63,023 nt of DNA from an uncultured Burkholderiales bacterium (GTDB lineage Bacteria; Pseudomonadota; Gammaproteobacteria; Burkholderiales; Burkholderiaceae_C): positions 1 through 63,023 of the forward strand of contig CAIMTJ010000047.1 in the NCBI GenBank assembly GCA_903844385.1, written 5' to 3'. This document shows positions 16,580 to 28,264 of this stretch, piece after piece; positions within the stretch are counted from its first letter, which is position 1, and each line of letters starts with the position of its first letter. A model generated the notes under the pieces. The model did no database searches. It saw nothing but the letters and a program-made list of their open reading frames with translations, and was not told where the DNA came from. A program made the position numbers and the translations under genes.

Positions 16580-18133
16580 TCAGTGCTCTTTTTTGAGCGC
16601 AGGAAATAAAATCACATCCCGGATACTGGCGCTATCGGTGAGCAGCATCATGAGGCGGTCAATCCCGATACCGCAACCCGCTGTGGGTGGCATGCCATAT
16701 TCCAACGCCGTCACGAAGTCATGGTCATAAAACATGGCTTCGTCGTCCCCCGCGTCTTTTTGCGCGACTTGGCCGGCAAAGCGCTCGGCTTGGTCTTGGG
16801 CGTCGTTCAACTCGCTAAAGCCATTGCCAAATTCTCGCCCCGTCACATAAAGCTCAAAGCGCTCGGTGACCTCAGGGCGGGTGTCGCTTGCGCGGGCCAG
16901 GGGAGAGATCTCGACGGGGTGCTCGCAGATGAAGGTCGGTTGCCAGAGCTTTTCTTCAATCGTCTCTTCAAAATATTTCACTTGTAGAGACGCCAAAGAA
17001 GGCTTGGAGCCCACGTCAACGCCAAGCTTCAAGAGCGCATGGCTCAGCGCATTGGGATCCAAAACATTGAGCTCAGCAGGTGCATACTTTTGCAGTGCCT
17101 CAACAATCGTCAGTCGTTCAAAATCAGCCCCCAGGTCCACCGTTTGACCTGCATAGGTGAGCGTCGTTGTCCCCAAAGTTTGCATGGCCACATGGCGGAT
17201 CAAGTCTTGTGTGAAGCTCATCAAATCGAGGTAATTCCAATATGCCGCATAGAACTCCATCATGGTGAACTCAGGGTTGTGGCGCACGGACATGCCCTCG
17301 TTTCTGAAGTTGCGGTTGATCTCAAACACCCGCTCAAATCCACCCACGATCAAGCGCTTTAAGTAAAGCTCAGGCGCAATGCGCAAAAACATTTCTTGAT
17401 CAAGCGCATTGTGGTGTGTGATGAAGGGCTTGGCATTGGCCCCGCCGGGGATGGGGTGAAGCATGGGCGTTTCGACTTCTAAAAACTGGTGCTCGAGCAT
17501 GAAGCCACGCAAACTCGAGACCGCTTTGGAGCGCAATTGAAACCGCTCGCGCGTGCCCTCGTCCATCATCAAATCAATGTAGCGCTGGCGGTATTTGACC
17601 TCTTGGTCTTTCATGCCGTGGAATTTGTCAGGCATGGGGCGCAAACTCTTCGTGAGAAGGCGCAGTGTCGTGGCATGGATGGAGAGTTCGCCTGTTTTGG
17701 TGATGAACAAGGTGCCTGTGCAGCCCACGATGTCGCCAAGGTCCCAGTGCTTGAACTGCTCATACAGATAGTCACCCAAGGCCTCTTTGGTGACATAGAC
17801 TTGGATGCGCGAGGTGCTGTCTTGCAAGGTGGCAAAACTCGCCTTGCCCATCAACCTCTTGAGCATCATGCGACCGGCCACACTCACTTTGATTTGCTCG
17901 GCTTTGAGGGCGTCGGGCTCGGCTTGGTTGTAGGCCAGATGGAGCGCGCGCGCACGGTGCTCGGGCTTGAAGTCATTGGGAAACGCCACAGCGCCACCGC
18001 TGGCTTGGGTCTCTTTGATCGCTTTGAGTTTGCCCAGGCGCTCGAGCACCAACTGGTTTTCATCGACAGGAGTGGCTGCGTCGCTGCCGGCAAGCGCGTG
18101 GTGGGGGTCGTCGTGGTTGGGGGTTGCGGTCAT
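16580..18133 (-). CDS. lysS: Lysyl-tRNA synthetase, class II
   Basis: 517 residues, normal length plus a short N-terminal tail. It charges tRNA-Lys. An N-terminal OB-fold tRNA anticodon-binding domain (about 70-180) precedes the class II catalytic core: motif 1 around [11 protein letters not shown], motif 2 in FRNEGMS, and motif 3 in [11 protein letters not shown] near the C-terminus. It stands alone between the convergent small gene and accD. Confidence 0.97.
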   Translation of the reverse strand: MTATPNHDDPHHALAGSDAATPVDENQLVLERLGKLKAIKETQASGGAVAFPNDFKPEHRARALHLAYNQAEPDALKAEQIKVSVAGRMMLKRLMGKASFATLQDSTSRIQVYVTKEALGDYLYEQFKHWDLGDIVGCTGTLFITKTGELSIHATTLRLLTKSLRPMPDKFHGMKDQEVKYRQRYIDLMMDEGTRERFQLRSKAVSSLRGFMLEHQFLEVETPMLHPIPGGANAKPFITHHNALDQEMFLRIAPELYLKRLIVGGFERVFEINRNFRNEGMSVRHNPEFTMMEFYAAYWNYLDLMSFTQDLIRHVAMQTLGTTTLTYAGQTVDLGADFERLTIVEALQKYAPAELNVLDPNALSHALLKLGVDVGSKPSLASLQVKYFEETIEEKLWQPTFICEHPVEISPLARASDTRPEVTERFELYVTGREFGNGFSELNDAQDQAERFAGQVAQKDAGDDEAMFYDHDFVTALEYGMPPTAGCGIGIDRLMMLLTDSASIRDVILFPALKKEH

Positions 18134-18240
18134 GGCGTGAATTTCTTTGAGCGTGAGAAAAAAAAGGGGGGTGAGTCAAGCCAGGGCTTCAGGGGGGGCA
18201 GGCGTGACCCAAGGGGAGTGAAGCCGTGTTGCTCGAACGC

Positions 18241-19113
18241 TTAGAGCACGGCCTCGGCGGGTTGCTTGAGCAAAATGGCCAAACTGGTGGCGATGGTTTT
18301 GCGCAAATCGCGGCGATCACAGATGAAGTCCAAGGCGCCTTTGGTTTGTAAAAACTCCGAGCGTTGAAAACCCGCAGGCAAGGTCACCCGCACCGTGCTC
18401 TCGATCACGCGAGGGCCAGCAAATCCAATGAGCGCTTTGGGCTCGGCAATCACCAAGTCACCCAAGAAGGCAAAGCCCGCAGAGACTCCGCCCATGGTGG
18501 GATCGGTGAGCACACTGATGTAGGGCAGTCCTTTTTTCGCCAAACGGGTCAAGGCGGCATTGGTTTTGGCCATTTGCATGAGAGACAGGAGTCCCTCTTG
18601 CATGCGAGCGCCCCCGGTGGCGGTGAAACAAATGAAGGGAACTTTTTGTTCGATGGCCGTCGTCACACCGCGAACAAAGCGTTCTCCGACCACCGAGCCC
18701 ATGCTCCCGCCCATGAAATCGAATTCAAAGCAGGCCACCACCACATTGATGTCGTGCACGCTGCCACCCATCACCACCAGCGCATCGGTCTCGCCCGTTT
18801 GCTCAATGGCCGCCTTCAAGCGCTCAGGATATTTGCGCGAATCCTTGAACTTCAACGCATCGACAGGCAAAACCTCTTGGCCCACTTCGTAGCGTCCTTG
18901 GGGGTCTAAAAAAGCGTCCAAGCGTTTCCTCGCGCTCATGCGGTGGTGGTGTGCGCAGCTGGGGCAGACGTTTTGATTTTGTTCCAAATCATTTTTGTAC
19001 AGCACCGTCTCGCAACTCGGACACTTGATCCACAAGCCCTCGGGTACGCTGCGCCGATCGGCTGGATCGGTGTGTTGAATTTTAGGAGGCAGTAATTTTT
19101 CTAACCAACTCAT
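18241..19113 (-). CDS. accD: Acetyl-CoA carboxylase carboxyltransferase beta subunit
   Basis: 290 residues. It forms the biotin-carboxyl transferase with AccA and supplies malonyl-CoA to the fab pathway. The N-terminal zinc ribbon has Cys31, Cys34, Cys50 and Cys53. The crotonase-like core contains GGARMQEG and the glycine-rich oxyanion segments. It is downstream of trpA after a 200-base gap, as in related genomes; folC, which often follows, is not here. Confidence 0.96.
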   Translation of the reverse strand: MSWLEKLLPPKIQHTDPADRRSVPEGLWIKCPSCETVLYKNDLEQNQNVCPSCAHHHRMSARKRLDAFLDPQGRYEVGQEVLPVDALKFKDSRKYPERLKAAIEQTGETDALVVMGGSVHDINVVVACFEFDFMGGSMGSVVGERFVRGVTTAIEQKVPFICFTATGGARMQEGLLSLMQMAKTNAALTRLAKKGLPYISVLTDPTMGGVSAGFAFLGDLVIAEPKALIGFAGPRVIESTVRVTLPAGFQRSEFLQTKGALDFICDRRDLRKTIATSLAILLKQPAEAVL

Positions 19114-19267
19114 GGAAATCGTCCTCTAAATTAGGGTTGCAGTCTGTCGCTTGAGCGATGGTCAGCCCGCTCAGGGTGTGCCCTGGGCAAAGCCCTGGAG
19201 CTGCGGACTCGTCTTTCAACAAAACCCATCCCAAGGCAGCCCATGGAGCTCGGTGTTCACCCAGACG

Positions 19268-19279
19268 CTAGACGTCTAG
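19268..19279. repeat. 12-bp perfect palindrome CTAGACGTCTAG
   Basis: It lies in the 200-base accD-trpA interval, inside a short run of TAGACG-like units. It could be a regulator-binding site for accD. No partner sequence or promoter hexamers were recognised. Confidence 0.3.
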
Positions 19280-19316
19280 ACGACATGGGGCATTATCCCT
19301 CGCTCCAAGGGGAGAC

Positions 19317-20183
19317 TTAGCGCGGCGTGTCCAAAGCGTGTCGAATTTTTTGCAAAAACTCTGCCAAGCGCTGGCTCGCCTGCGAGAGGTCGCCGTCTTG
19401 AATAATTTCAATGAGTCGGGTGCCGATCACCACCGCATCGGCCACTTGGGCCACCGCGCGAGCACTTTCTTCATTTCGAATCCCAAAGCCCACACCCACG
19501 GGAATGCTCACATGTTCACGGATGATGGGCAGCATGCGGTCCACCGCCTGCGTGTCCAAGTGGGCCGCCCCGGTGATGCCTCTGAGTGAGACGTAGTAAA
19601 CGTAGCCGCTGGCGACTTTTGCAACGGTGGCCATGCGCTGCGTTGTGCTGGTGGGGGCCAACAAGAAGATCAAGTCCATGCCGTGGGCTTTGAGCGACTC
19701 AGAGAGTGAGACGCATTCCTCTGGGGGGTAATCCACCACCAAAAGTCCGTCAACACCGCTCAAGCTGGCATCTCTCACAAATGCGCCCTCGCCATGAAGG
19801 CCTTCATAGTGTTCAATGGGGTTGGCATAACCCATGAGGACCACCGGTGTGGTGGTGTCGCTTGCACGAAACTCGTGCACCATGCGCAAAACAGCGCTCA
19901 AATCGACACCTTGGGCCAGCGCATGTTCACCCGCCTTTTGAATGACGGGCCCGTCAGCCATGGGGTCACTGAAAGGGACCCCGAGCTCGATGATGTTGGC
20001 GCCACTGTGCACGGCCGAATGCATCAACTCAACCGTCATGGCCGGGTTTGGAAAGCCCGCCATCAAGTAGGGGATCAAGGCCACTTGGTGCTCAGCCAAG
20101 AGAGCGTCCAAGGTGTGCTTGATGCGCTCGCGGTTGGATGCGTCTGGGCTGATCTGGGGGGGGGTGGTCTTCATGGGTTTCAT
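19317..20183 (-). CDS. trpA: Tryptophan synthase alpha chain
   Basis: 288 residues from ATG 20183, which overlaps the trpB stop as ATGA. A longer upstream frame exists but only inside trpB. It cleaves indole-3-glycerol phosphate and passes indole to TrpB. Catalytic Glu66 and Asp77 lie in [14 protein letters not shown], and the GITGA phosphate-binding segment is present. Confidence 0.96.
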   Translation of the reverse strand: MKPMKTTPPQISPDASNRERIKHTLDALLAEHQVALIPYLMAGFPNPAMTVELMHSAVHSGANIIELGVPFSDPMADGPVIQKAGEHALAQGVDLSAVLRMVHEFRASDTTTPVVLMGYANPIEHYEGLHGEGAFVRDASLSGVDGLLVVDYPPEECVSLSESLKAHGMDLIFLLAPTSTTQRMATVAKVASGYVYYVSLRGITGAAHLDTQAVDRMLPIIREHVSIPVGVGFGIRNEESARAVAQVADAVVIGTRLIEIIQDGDLSQASQRLAEFLQKIRHALDTPR

Positions 20184-21472
20184 GCGCCGCCTCCAAGGCT
20201 GGTGGGCATGTGCACCGTGCTTGTCTTGGAGCCTTTGACCTCTTGGCCACGGCAAGACGGGCGGCAATAAAAGTCTGCCTGGCTCAAATCGGCCACGGTG
20301 CCAATGTCTTTGTCTCCTCTGCCCGAGAGATTGACCAAAATGGATTGGTCTGTGCGCATGGTTTTGGCCAACTTCATCGCATAGGCCACCGCGTGGCTCG
20401 ACTCCAAGGCAGGGATGATGCCTTCTTTGCGGCACAGGTAGTGAAACGCATCCAAGGCCTCTTGGTCGGTGATGCCCACGTAGGTCGCTCGCTGCGAGTC
20501 TTTGAGAAAGGCGTGCTCGGGCCCCACACCCGGGTAGTCAAGACCGGCCGAGATGCTGTGCGTCTCGGTGATTTGTCCCTGATCATTTTGCAGCACATAG
20601 GTGCGGTTGCCGTGAAGCACACCAGGCGTGCCCCTGAGCAGCGAGGCCGAATGCTTGCCGCTGTCGAGCCCAAGGCCCGCGGCCTCCACGCCAATGAGGC
20701 GGGTGTTTTCAAAATTAATGTAGGGGTGAAAAATGCCCATGGCGTTGCTTCCCCCCCCCACACAGGCCACCACCGCATCGGGTTGACGGCCGTGGTGCAT
20801 TGAGGGCATTTGTTCAATGCACTCTTTTCCAATCACACTTTGAAAGTCTCTCACCATCATGGGGTAGGGATGCGGGCCTGCGACCGTGCCGATGATGTAA
20901 AAGGTGTTGTCCACATGCGTGACCCAGTCGCGCAAGGCTTCATTGAGTGCGTCTTTGAGTGTTTGTGAGCCGCTCGTGACGGGCACCACCGTGGCACCCA
21001 AGAGTTTCATGCGGTAGACGTTGGGACTTTGGCGCATGACGTCTTCTTGGCCCATGTAGACCACGCACTCCAGACCATAGCGCGCACAAATGGTGGCGGT
21101 GGCGACACCATGTTGGCCCGCCCCTGTCTCAGCAATGATGCGCGGCTTGCCCATGCGTTTTGCCAGCATCGCTTGGCCAATGGTGTTGTTGATTTTGTGC
21201 GCGCCCGTGTGATTCAAGTCTTCGCGTTTGAGGTAAATTTGCGCGCCGCCCATGTCTTGGCTCATCCGAGCAGCGTGATAAATGGGAGACGGTCGACCCA
21301 CAAAGTGCTTGAGCTCACTGTGAAATTCGGCCAAAAAGGCCGGGTCGTTTTGGTAGTGAGCGTAGGCCTCAGACAGCTCTTGGATGGCATGGGTAAGGGT
21401 CTCGCTCACGAAACTGCCACCAAATCGGCCAAAGTGGCCGCTGGCATCGGGTTGTTGATAGGATGTCGACAT
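20180..21472 (-). CDS. trpB: Tryptophan synthase beta chain
   Basis: 430 residues from ATG 21472. ATG 21484 is an in-frame alternative. PLP-dependent enzyme joining indole and serine; PLP Lys93 is in HKINNT. The GGGSNA phosphate cup and SGRGDKD near the C-terminus are present. About 25 residues follow the normal end, forming a Cys/Gly/Ser-containing tail. Part of trpF-trpB-trpA. Confidence 0.96.
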   Translation of the reverse strand: MSTSYQQPDASGHFGRFGGSFVSETLTHAIQELSEAYAHYQNDPAFLAEFHSELKHFVGRPSPIYHAARMSQDMGGAQIYLKREDLNHTGAHKINNTIGQAMLAKRMGKPRIIAETGAGQHGVATATICARYGLECVVYMGQEDVMRQSPNVYRMKLLGATVVPVTSGSQTLKDALNEALRDWVTHVDNTFYIIGTVAGPHPYPMMVRDFQSVIGKECIEQMPSMHHGRQPDAVVACVGGGSNAMGIFHPYINFENTRLIGVEAAGLGLDSGKHSASLLRGTPGVLHGNRTYVLQNDQGQITETHSISAGLDYPGVGPEHAFLKDSQRATYVGITDQEALDAFHYLCRKEGIIPALESSHAVAYAMKLAKTMRTDQSILVNLSGRGDKDIGTVADLSQADFYCRPSCRGQEVKGSKTSTVHMPTSLGGGA

Positions 21473-21521
21473 AGAGAAAAGCATTCCAGTGAAAAATGAA
21501 CCGGGCAAAGGGGGGCGAGCC

Positions 21522-22244
21522 TCAGGACTTGGGGGAGACCTCCAGTGTACCCAAGGGACGTTGTGCCGCCCGAGCCGCTTGGATGAATTGACGGATCAAT
21601 TCGGGGTCTTTCACACCCCGAGCGCGCTCCACGCCGGAGCTCACGTCCAGGCTTAAGCTTTTCACCCGCGGGGACAATCTCTCAAGCGCTTCACCCACGT
21701 TATCGGCCGTGAGTCCACCAGAAAGCACCAAGTGAGCATCGAGCTTTTCAGGGATCAAGGACCAGTCAAACCGTTGTCCTCCGCCACCGTAACCCGGCAC
21801 CATCGCGTCCAAGAGCACAGCGTGGGCGTTTTTGTACAAGTTCACGTATTTTACGAGGTCAAAAGCAGTGTCTTGCCCCGAGCCTGAAGGAGGCGTCTGG
21901 GCAAGGGGTATTCGGATGGCGCGAATATAGCGCAGTCCCGTGAGGTGTGACATTTCTTCGCAAAACTCAGCGCTCTCATCGCCATGGAACTGCAGCCAAG
22001 CCCCTGGCACGGCCTGGGCGGCCTCGACAATGGTCTCGCGCGAGGCGTTGACCACCAGCAGCACCGGCGACACAAACGCGGGTAGCCGGTGCGCCAAGGC
22101 TGCGGCACGTGCAATGCTCACCACCCTCGGGCTGGGTGGATAGAGGACCAGGCCAATGGCCTGGGCACCGGCATGAACGGCGGCGTCCACATCTTGCTCG
22201 GTGGTGAGACCACAAATTTTGATGGGAATGTGCAAGGTGTTCAT
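21522..22244 (-). CDS. trpF: Phosphoribosylanthranilate isomerase
   Basis: 240 residues from ATG 22244. ATG 22262 is also possible, and still longer starts would run into truA. (beta/alpha)8 enzyme of tryptophan synthesis. The catalytic Cys is in KICGLT at the N-terminus; the Asp is in [18 protein letters not shown], followed by SGGL and LDVSSGVE phosphate-binding loops. It lies between truA and trpB, 49 bases before the trpB ATG. Confidence 0.95.
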   Translation of the reverse strand: MNTLHIPIKICGLTTEQDVDAAVHAGAQAIGLVLYPPSPRVVSIARAAALAHRLPAFVSPVLLVVNASRETIVEAAQAVPGAWLQFHGDESAEFCEEMSHLTGLRYIRAIRIPLAQTPPSGSGQDTAFDLVKYVNLYKNAHAVLLDAMVPGYGGGGQRFDWSLIPEKLDAHLVLSGGLTADNVGEALERLSPRVKSLSLDVSSGVERARGVKDPELIRQFIQAARAAQRPLGTLEVSPKS

Positions 22245-22311
22245 CGCAAAGAAGTCAGGCATAGGGCGTTGGGTCTTGGTGGGCGAGCCCGCTGGCTCTT
22301 GGGTAGTGGAC

Positions 22312-23202
22312 TCAAAGCCCCACAACCCCCCAATCATAACGCTCATGCGCCAAGGGCAACTCCCACACGGGGTCATAAACTGGCCCGAGGAAATACAAGC
22401 CATCAGCGGCAAAGGTGGGAGCGGCGGCTCGTCGGTCTTTGGCCTTTATCACCGCTGTGAGCCACTCGGGTTCATGCTCGCGCGCACCCACTTGGACCAA
22501 GCAGCCCATGATGTTGCGAATCATGTGGTGCAAAAACGCATTGGCTTGGATTTCAAAACGCACATAGCCTTGGGGCTGGGTTTCGTGGTCTGTGAGACCC
22601 GCACGGGCGTTGCGGCTCGCAGCTGGCGAAGCCTCGGGGTGAGCGCCCCAGGCTGGGGCCGGTTCAATGCGCGAGATGCTGGCGTGTGCAATGGTTTTGA
22701 TGGGGGACAAGGCCTGGCATTGGGCCGCACGAAAAGAGCTGAAGTCGTGCTCCCCGAGCAAATACTGGCAAGCCGCTTGCATGCGAGAGGTATCGAGCCG
22801 TTGGTGAAACCAGCCCACGCGTTGGTAAGACAAGCTCGGGCGCACCGGTGAGTCTGAGAGCAAATAGGAGTATTTTCTGGCCAGTGCACTCGAGCGGGCG
22901 TGAAAGGTGGGTGGGACCACACGAGCCCACTGCACCGCGACATCCCGGGGCAAGTAGCGGTTGGTGCCCCGAACCCAGGAGCTGTTTTCTCGCACCACGG
23001 GGGAGTCAAAGTGCACCACTTGCATCACAGCGTGCACGCCCGAATCGGTGCGTCCTGCGCAATGGGTTCGTATGGGAAACTGGGTGAACGCTTGCAGGGC
23101 TTTTTCCAGATGGTCTTGCACTGTCAGGCCTGAGAGTTGGCTCTGCCAGCCCTCATAGGCCTGGCCTGAATAGCTGAGCCCCAGGGCGATGCGTTGGCTC
23201 AC
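22312..23202 (-). CDS. truA: tRNA pseudouridine(38-40) synthase
   Basis: 296 residues. It modifies uridines in the anticodon arm. The catalytic Asp53 is in AGRTDSGVHA; the FLHHMIRN segment of the second half is present. An Ala/Ser/Pro-rich insertion of about 35 residues around 180-205 lengthens the protein. It sits between the FimV-like gene and trpF, the usual order in Burkholderiales. Confidence 0.95.
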   Translation of the reverse strand: MSQRIALGLSYSGQAYEGWQSQLSGLTVQDHLEKALQAFTQFPIRTHCAGRTDSGVHAVMQVVHFDSPVVRENSSWVRGTNRYLPRDVAVQWARVVPPTFHARSSALARKYSYLLSDSPVRPSLSYQRVGWFHQRLDTSRMQAACQYLLGEHDFSSFRAAQCQALSPIKTIAHASISRIEPAPAWGAHPEASPAASRNARAGLTDHETQPQGYVRFEIQANAFLHHMIRNIMGCLVQVGAREHEPEWLTAVIKAKDRRAAAPTFAADGLYFLGPVYDPVWELPLAHERYDWGVVGL

Positions 23203-23229
23203 AAAATGGGCGTAGTGAGGCTGTGGCGC

Positions 23230-24894
23230 TTAGCCACGCTCAGCCAACCAAGCGTGGGCGCTGCTGAGCAATTCACCGGTGGCTTGCTGAGCGATTTCTT
23301 GAACAATGGCGCGCGCAGTGTGCTGTTGACCGACTTGCCACAATTCTTGCGCCAACTCAAAACGCACTTGCAGCGGATTTTCAAGGGGCTCATTGGGGTG
23401 GCTTGGAAAAGGGGATGCGAGACTTTCATCATGCAAGGGCAAGTCCAAATCAAAATTCAAGTCGACATGGTCGCTCAGCGTGGTGGGTGAACTGGCCGTG
23501 AGCGTGGGCTCGCCCATCGAGTCGTGCTCTGCATGGGACGTGCTCAGCATGTCTTTGGTCGAGTCATGTTGGGGTGCTGGCGCATCAAATGAGCGGGGCT
23601 CATGGCGCGCGGCAACGGGGACCTGGGCCCATGCGGGTGGTGCATCGTGGGTCATGGACTCGGGGTCAAGCCAAGGCTGGTGATCCATGTCGTGCGCAGG
23701 GGCGTCTGCTTGGGTTGATGACGGTGTTTTTTGGCGCCACAAAGCGCCCAGGACCAAGATCACCAAACTCAGTCCCGCCCAAACGGGTGCCAAAGGATGG
23801 TCCAACCAATGGGCCAATTGAGGCGCATTCACACTCAACCACGCCTTGGGAACCGTCCAGGCTTTGGAGAGGGCGGTGCCGACATCGAGGAGCGTCTTTT
23901 GCAAGCTCCAAGGCGTTGCGGCATTCTTGGCAATGGCATTGAGATCGTTGATGTTTTGGCTCAGCTCTTGGGCCTTTTGTGCGTCGATTTTGGCCTGAGC
24001 CTGTTGCGCCAATTCATCCGCCGCTTTGGCCGCTGCTGTATTGGCCTCGCTGAGTTTGAGTTGGTCTTTTTTCTCGCGAGGGGTTTTCGCTTTGGAGCCC
24101 ACCAAGCCGGAGGCAGTTTGCTTGGTGTTTTTTTCCAGGCCGGGCTTGGCGTTTTGGAGCTTGGCCACCAAGGCGGCACGGTATTGCTCAAAATCAATGT
24201 GTTGAAGCTTGACTTGTTCGCTCGCGTCTTTGGGCTTGAGGTTCAGGGCCTCATCTTTGGTGGGCAGAGTAAGATTGGCGTCAGCTCTGAGGCGGTTGAC
24301 GTTTTGCGCCACAAAGGCATTGGGGTTGGAGCGCAGCAGCCCCATGAGCATCTGATCCAAGCTCACCGAGGCGTCTTTGTATCTCAAGGCCAATTCACTG
24401 GCGGTGTCGCCTGCATGGACGGGGACTTGAGAGGGGGCACTCAAGTTGTCCGTGCTGTCCATGGTGGCCGAGTCCAGCAGCAAGCCCATCTCTTTGGTGA
24501 CTTGTCCCGTGGACCAGTGCAGTTGCAAGAGCACATCCAAAAAAGACTGACTCACAGGCTCTTTGCTGGTGACGCTCACATAGGGTTGGCCGTTGAGTCG
24601 CTTGGCCAAGACGGCCTTGGCGCTGTTCAAAACACCGTCAAAACTCGCACCCAAAGCGCTGTAGGACCCGCGGTCTGCCAAGTTCACCTCCAGCCCCTGT
24701 TGCTCCTCAGGTGACAGGCTCTCCAAGTCAAACTCCACCACCAAGGGCTCGCCTTGCTTGGAGAGCATTTTGGCTCGGCCCAAGCCAAGAGCCTGTGCAG
24801 GCGAGGTACTCAGACTCAACAGCCCAGCCAAGCTCAGACTCAGCACCCAAACTCGCAGCGGTGATGGCGTTAAATTACGTTGGTAAGTACTCAC
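23230..24894 (-). CDS. fimV: FimV-like inner-membrane protein, short form
   Basis: 554 residues from GTG 24894; TTG 24909 is also possible. FimV helps assemble type IV pili and polar systems in other bacteria. A signal peptide at about 8-35 ends before GLGRAKMLSKQGEPL, the FimV N-terminal domain. A LysM-like region lies at about 155-225, then a Lys/Ala-rich coiled stretch with one transmembrane segment near 370-385. An acidic C-terminal part ends in an ELAQELWQVGQ tetratricopeptide-like motif. Many homologues exceed 800 residues, so this is a shortened version. Context (asd-fimV-truA) supports the call. Confidence 0.82.
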   Translation of the reverse strand: MSTYQRNLTPSPLRVWVLSLSLAGLLSLSTSPAQALGLGRAKMLSKQGEPLVVEFDLESLSPEEQQGLEVNLADRGSYSALGASFDGVLNSAKAVLAKRLNGQPYVSVTSKEPVSQSFLDVLLQLHWSTGQVTKEMGLLLDSATMDSTDNLSAPSQVPVHAGDTASELALRYKDASVSLDQMLMGLLRSNPNAFVAQNVNRLRADANLTLPTKDEALNLKPKDASEQVKLQHIDFEQYRAALVAKLQNAKPGLEKNTKQTASGLVGSKAKTPREKKDQLKLSEANTAAAKAADELAQQAQAKIDAQKAQELSQNINDLNAIAKNAATPWSLQKTLLDVGTALSKAWTVPKAWLSVNAPQLAHWLDHPLAPVWAGLSLVILVLGALWRQKTPSSTQADAPAHDMDHQPWLDPESMTHDAPPAWAQVPVAARHEPRSFDAPAPQHDSTKDMLSTSHAEHDSMGEPTLTASSPTTLSDHVDLNFDLDLPLHDESLASPFPSHPNEPLENPLQVRFELAQELWQVGQQHTARAIVQEIAQQATGELLSSAHAWLAERG

Positions 24895-25231
24895 ATTGGT
24901 CTTTCGCAATAGTCAACAATGGCTGGATAGCCAAGCAAGGATGACCCCCTAGCCCACCATGGAGTCCAAGATCGTGCAGACTCAAAAAGCCTAGCCCATC
25001 CTATTTCAAAACAAATCGCATTTTAGCCAAGCATCGGGCCAAGAAATGGCCATCAACACGATTTGTCATGGATAAAAGCGCGGAAAAACCACGGTTTTAA
25101 CGATTCAGGCTGAAGCCAGCTGCTTTGAATCTTGGATTGGGCGTTGGGGCAGTCCCAACACGCAGACCCAGCAGGCCAGTTGGCGCCCTCTGAGCACTTG
25201 AGCCCAGGGATCATCAACGGGTGGCTGGTTC
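24895..25231. other. Intergenic interval between asd and the FimV-like gene
   Basis: About 340 bases with no credible gene. A GTTGGG/CCCAAC hairpin with a GCAGT loop lies near 25144-25160, downstream of asd, but lacks a T-run. A promoter for the fimV-truA-trpF run is expected here; no convincing hexamer pair was seen. Confidence 0.5.
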
Positions 25232-26374
25232 TCAGTGAGCGTCGAGCACGATGTTGAGCATGCGCCTCAAGGGCTCAGCTGCGCCCCAAAGCAGTTGATC
25301 TCCCACCGTGAAGGCGCCCAAATACTCGGGACCCATGGCCAATTTGTGCAAACGACCAATGGGCACCTCAAGGCCACCCGTGACGGCTTGTGGGGTGAGG
25401 TAGCGCTCGCTGGCCTCTCGTTCATTGGGGATGACTTTGACCCAGTCGTTGGCGTGGGCCAAGAGTTGTTCAACCTCAGACAAGGGCAGGTCTTTTTTGA
25501 GCTTGATGGTGAGCCCTTGGGAGTGACAGCGCATGGAGCCCACTCTCACGCACAGGCCATCAATGGCAACGCTGCCGGGGCTTCTGAAGCTGGGTAGGCC
25601 CAAAATCTTATTGCACTCGGCGCCGCCTTTCCACTCCTCTTTGCTTTGCCCGTGCTCCACCGGCACGTCGATCCAGGGTATCAGGCTGCCCGCCAATGCG
25701 CTACCTCGAAAATTCTTCACTGGAAAATCACTCGATCTGAGCGTTTGGGTGACTTTCTTGTCGATCTCCAAAATGGCACTGGCAGGATCGGCAAGCTCGG
25801 CCTTCACGCTGTCGTGCAAGGCCCCCATTTGCGACAGAAGTTCGCGCATATTTTGAGCGCCAGCGCCCGAAGCGGCTTGGTAAGTCATGGCCGAGACCCA
25901 TTCCACCATGCCCGCCTTGAAGAGTCCGCCCATGGCCATGAGCATCAAACTCACCGTGCAATTGCCCCCAATCCAGTTGCGCTTGCCGCTGTCCAAAGCG
26001 CTGTCAATCACGTGGCGATTCACGGGGTCCAGGATGATCACCGCATCGGGCGTCATTCTGAGCGTGGAGGCGGCATCAATCCAGTGTCCGCTCCACCCTT
26101 TTGAGCGAAGCTTGGGGTGGATCTCTTGGGTGTACTCACCGCCTTGGGTGGTGATGATGATGTCGCACTGCATGAGGCTCGTGAGATCGTGGGCGTCCAA
26201 CAACACGCCGGCGCTGACGCCCAATTGGGGTGCTTGCCCTCCGGCATTGGAGGTCGTGAAAAAGAGCGTCTCAACACGCTCAAAGTCACCTTCTTGGCGC
26301 ATGCGGTCCATCAAGACCGAGCCCACCATGCCGCGCCAGCCTACCATGCCTAAAGTTTTTTTTGCTTGACTCAT
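25232..26374 (-). CDS. asd: Aspartate-semialdehyde dehydrogenase
   Basis: 380 residues, the long Gram-negative form. It reduces aspartyl phosphate on the path to lysine, threonine, methionine and diaminopimelate. NADP-binding [10 protein letters not shown] is at residues 10-19, the catalytic Cys139 in GGNCTVS, and the substrate-binding [11 protein letters not shown] segment near 280. It follows leuB, 32 bases away, on the same strand. Confidence 0.97.
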   Translation of the reverse strand: MSQAKKTLGMVGWRGMVGSVLMDRMRQEGDFERVETLFFTTSNAGGQAPQLGVSAGVLLDAHDLTSLMQCDIIITTQGGEYTQEIHPKLRSKGWSGHWIDAASTLRMTPDAVIILDPVNRHVIDSALDSGKRNWIGGNCTVSLMLMAMGGLFKAGMVEWVSAMTYQAASGAGAQNMRELLSQMGALHDSVKAELADPASAILEIDKKVTQTLRSSDFPVKNFRGSALAGSLIPWIDVPVEHGQSKEEWKGGAECNKILGLPSFRSPGSVAIDGLCVRVGSMRCHSQGLTIKLKKDLPLSEVEQLLAHANDWVKVIPNEREASERYLTPQAVTGGLEVPIGRLHKLAMGPEYLGAFTVGDQLLWGAAEPLRRMLNIVLDAH

Positions 26375-26406
26375 TTGGGGTCACTCCATTGTAAAAATCA
26401 ATCGCC

Positions 26407-27492
26407 TCACTTGACCAAGCCGCTCAAGGCCTTGGCCACTGCATCTCCCATCTCCTGGGTGTTGACTCGCGTGCAACCTTCGCTAAAGATGTCACCGGTT
26501 CTGAGCCCCGCTTGGAGCACTGAGGTCACCGCCTCTTCAATGAGTAGAGCAGCTTGGGGCTCTTGTAGCGAGAACCTGAGCATCATGGCTGCCGACAAGA
26601 TCGTGGCCAATGGATTGGCAATGCCTTTCCCAGCAATGTCGGGCGCACTGCCATGACTGGGCTCGTAAAGACCTTGGTTCTTGATGTTCAAAGAGGCCGA
26701 GGGCAGCATGCCAATGGAGCCCGTGAGCATGGCGGCCTCATCGGACAAAATATCGCCAAACAAATTCCCCGTGACCAAGACGTCAAACTTCTTGGGCTCT
26801 TTGACCAGTTGCATGGCCGCGTTGTCGACATACATGTGGTCCAAAGCAACGTCAGGGTACTGCGCGGAGACTTGAATGACCACGTCACGCCAAAACTGAG
26901 AGGTCTCGAGCACATTGGCTTTGTCCACGCTTGTCAAGCGTTTGGAGCGTTTTTGCGCCGCTTGAAACGCCACATGGGCGATACGCTCGATCTCAGGGCG
27001 TGAGTAGCGCATCGTGTCAAAGGCTTCGGGGGCACCTGGGAAATGTCCATCGGTGGCCACCCGTTGTCCGCGTGGTTGACCGAAATAAATGTCACCGGTG
27101 AGCTCTCGGATGATCAAAATATCCAGCCCCGCAATCAGCTCATTCTTGAGCGAAGATGCACCCACGAGCTGTGGGTAACAAATCGCGGGTCTGAAATTGG
27201 CAAACAGCCCCATGTTTTTTCTCAAACCCAAAATCGCTTGCTCGGGTCGCAAGGGTCGGTCGAGTTTGTCGTATTTCCAGTCGCCGACTGCACCAAACAA
27301 AACGGCATCAGACTTCATGGCCAGCTCCAAGGTGCTGGCTGGCAAGGGGTGGCCGTGAACATCGTAAGCACTGCCACCCACCAAGGCTTCATGCATTTCC
27401 AAGTCCAGCTTCAAAACCGACAAAACCTTCAAGGCCTCGCGGACAATTTCTTGTCCAATGCCGTCGCCAGGAAGCACTGCAATAGTTTTCAT
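26407..27492 (-). CDS. leuB: 3-isopropylmalate dehydrogenase
   Basis: 361 residues. Two ATGs stand in tandem; I chose 27492 because its spacing to the GGA is better than that of 27495. NAD-dependent oxidative decarboxylase of leucine synthesis. LPGDGIG at the N-terminus, the [10 protein letters not shown] loop and the DNAAMQLV and GSAPDIAG motifs are all present. It belongs to a leuC-leuD-leuB run. Confidence 0.97.
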   Translation of the reverse strand: MKTIAVLPGDGIGQEIVREALKVLSVLKLDLEMHEALVGGSAYDVHGHPLPASTLELAMKSDAVLFGAVGDWKYDKLDRPLRPEQAILGLRKNMGLFANFRPAICYPQLVGASSLKNELIAGLDILIIRELTGDIYFGQPRGQRVATDGHFPGAPEAFDTMRYSRPEIERIAHVAFQAAQKRSKRLTSVDKANVLETSQFWRDVVIQVSAQYPDVALDHMYVDNAAMQLVKEPKKFDVLVTGNLFGDILSDEAAMLTGSIGMLPSASLNIKNQGLYEPSHGSAPDIAGKGIANPLATILSAAMMLRFSLQEPQAALLIEEAVTSVLQAGLRTGDIFSEGCTRVNTQEMGDAVAKALSGLVK

Positions 27493-27583
27493 CATCAATC
27501 CAATATGAGTGTTGCGTTGTTGAGTCTCACCACTGCGTCAACGGGCCAGCGTTGCGCAGTACTTGATGCCATATCGCTGGGCT

Positions 27584-28234
27584 TCAAGTGGCCAAGGTGT
27601 GCGCCAACCAAGGTTGTGTGGTGAGGCGGTGAGCTTCGAAGTCGCGGATTTTTTGCGAGTGCGTGAGTGTGAGCCCAATGTCGTCCAATCCATTGATCAA
27701 GCAGTGTTTGCGAAAAGCTTGAACTTCAAAGGGGTAGGACTCACCGTCGGGCGACAGCACCACTTGAGAGGCCAAATCGATGGTGAGCTCAAAGCCCACA
27801 AAGCCAGTGACTTGCGCAAATAAGTGATCAATCACCCGCTCTGGCAACACGATGGGCAACAAGCCATTTTTAAAGCAATTGTTGAAAAAGATATCGGCGT
27901 AACTGGGGGCCAAAATTGCTCGGAAACCGTATTGGTCTATCGCCCAGGGGGCGTGCTCACGGGATGACCCACAGCCAAAGTTCTTGCGCGCGAGCAAAAT
28001 CGACGCACCTTGGTAGCGCGGCAAGTTCAGGACAAAGTCAGGATTGACTTTGCGGCTGTTGGGGTCTTGACCGGGTTCACCGTGGTCCAAGTAGCGCCAT
28101 TCGTCAAACAAATTGGGACCAAATCCGGTTTTCTTGATGGACTTGAGAAATTGCTTGGGGATGATCGCATCCGTGTCCACATTTTCGCGGTCCATGGGTG
28201 CCACGAGGCCCTTGTGCAGTGTGAATTTTTGCAT
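27584..28234 (-). CDS. leuD: 3-isopropylmalate dehydratase small subunit
   Basis: 216 residues. It provides the swivelling domain of isopropylmalate isomerase. [14 protein letters not shown] and the [10 protein letters not shown] loop are diagnostic. It lies 30 bases after leuC. The small secreted peptide gene that some relatives carry between leuC and leuD is not present. Confidence 0.97.
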   Translation of the reverse strand: MQKFTLHKGLVAPMDRENVDTDAIIPKQFLKSIKKTGFGPNLFDEWRYLDHGEPGQDPNSRKVNPDFVLNLPRYQGASILLARKNFGCGSSREHAPWAIDQYGFRAILAPSYADIFFNNCFKNGLLPIVLPERVIDHLFAQVTGFVGFELTIDLASQVVLSPDGESYPFEVQAFRKHCLINGLDDIGLTLTHSQKIRDFEAHRLTTQPWLAHTLAT

Positions 28235-28264
28235 GGTCTTGTCCTTTTTCTTCTTTCAACTCAC

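Noticed and set aside
23731-24714. 327-codon open frame opposite the FimV-like gene
   Set aside because: Antisense shadow in a region with skewed codon use; the FimV domain is clear on the other strand.
25144-25160. GTTGGG/CCCAAC hairpin as asd terminator
   Set aside because: No T-run on the - strand and only a 6-bp stem.
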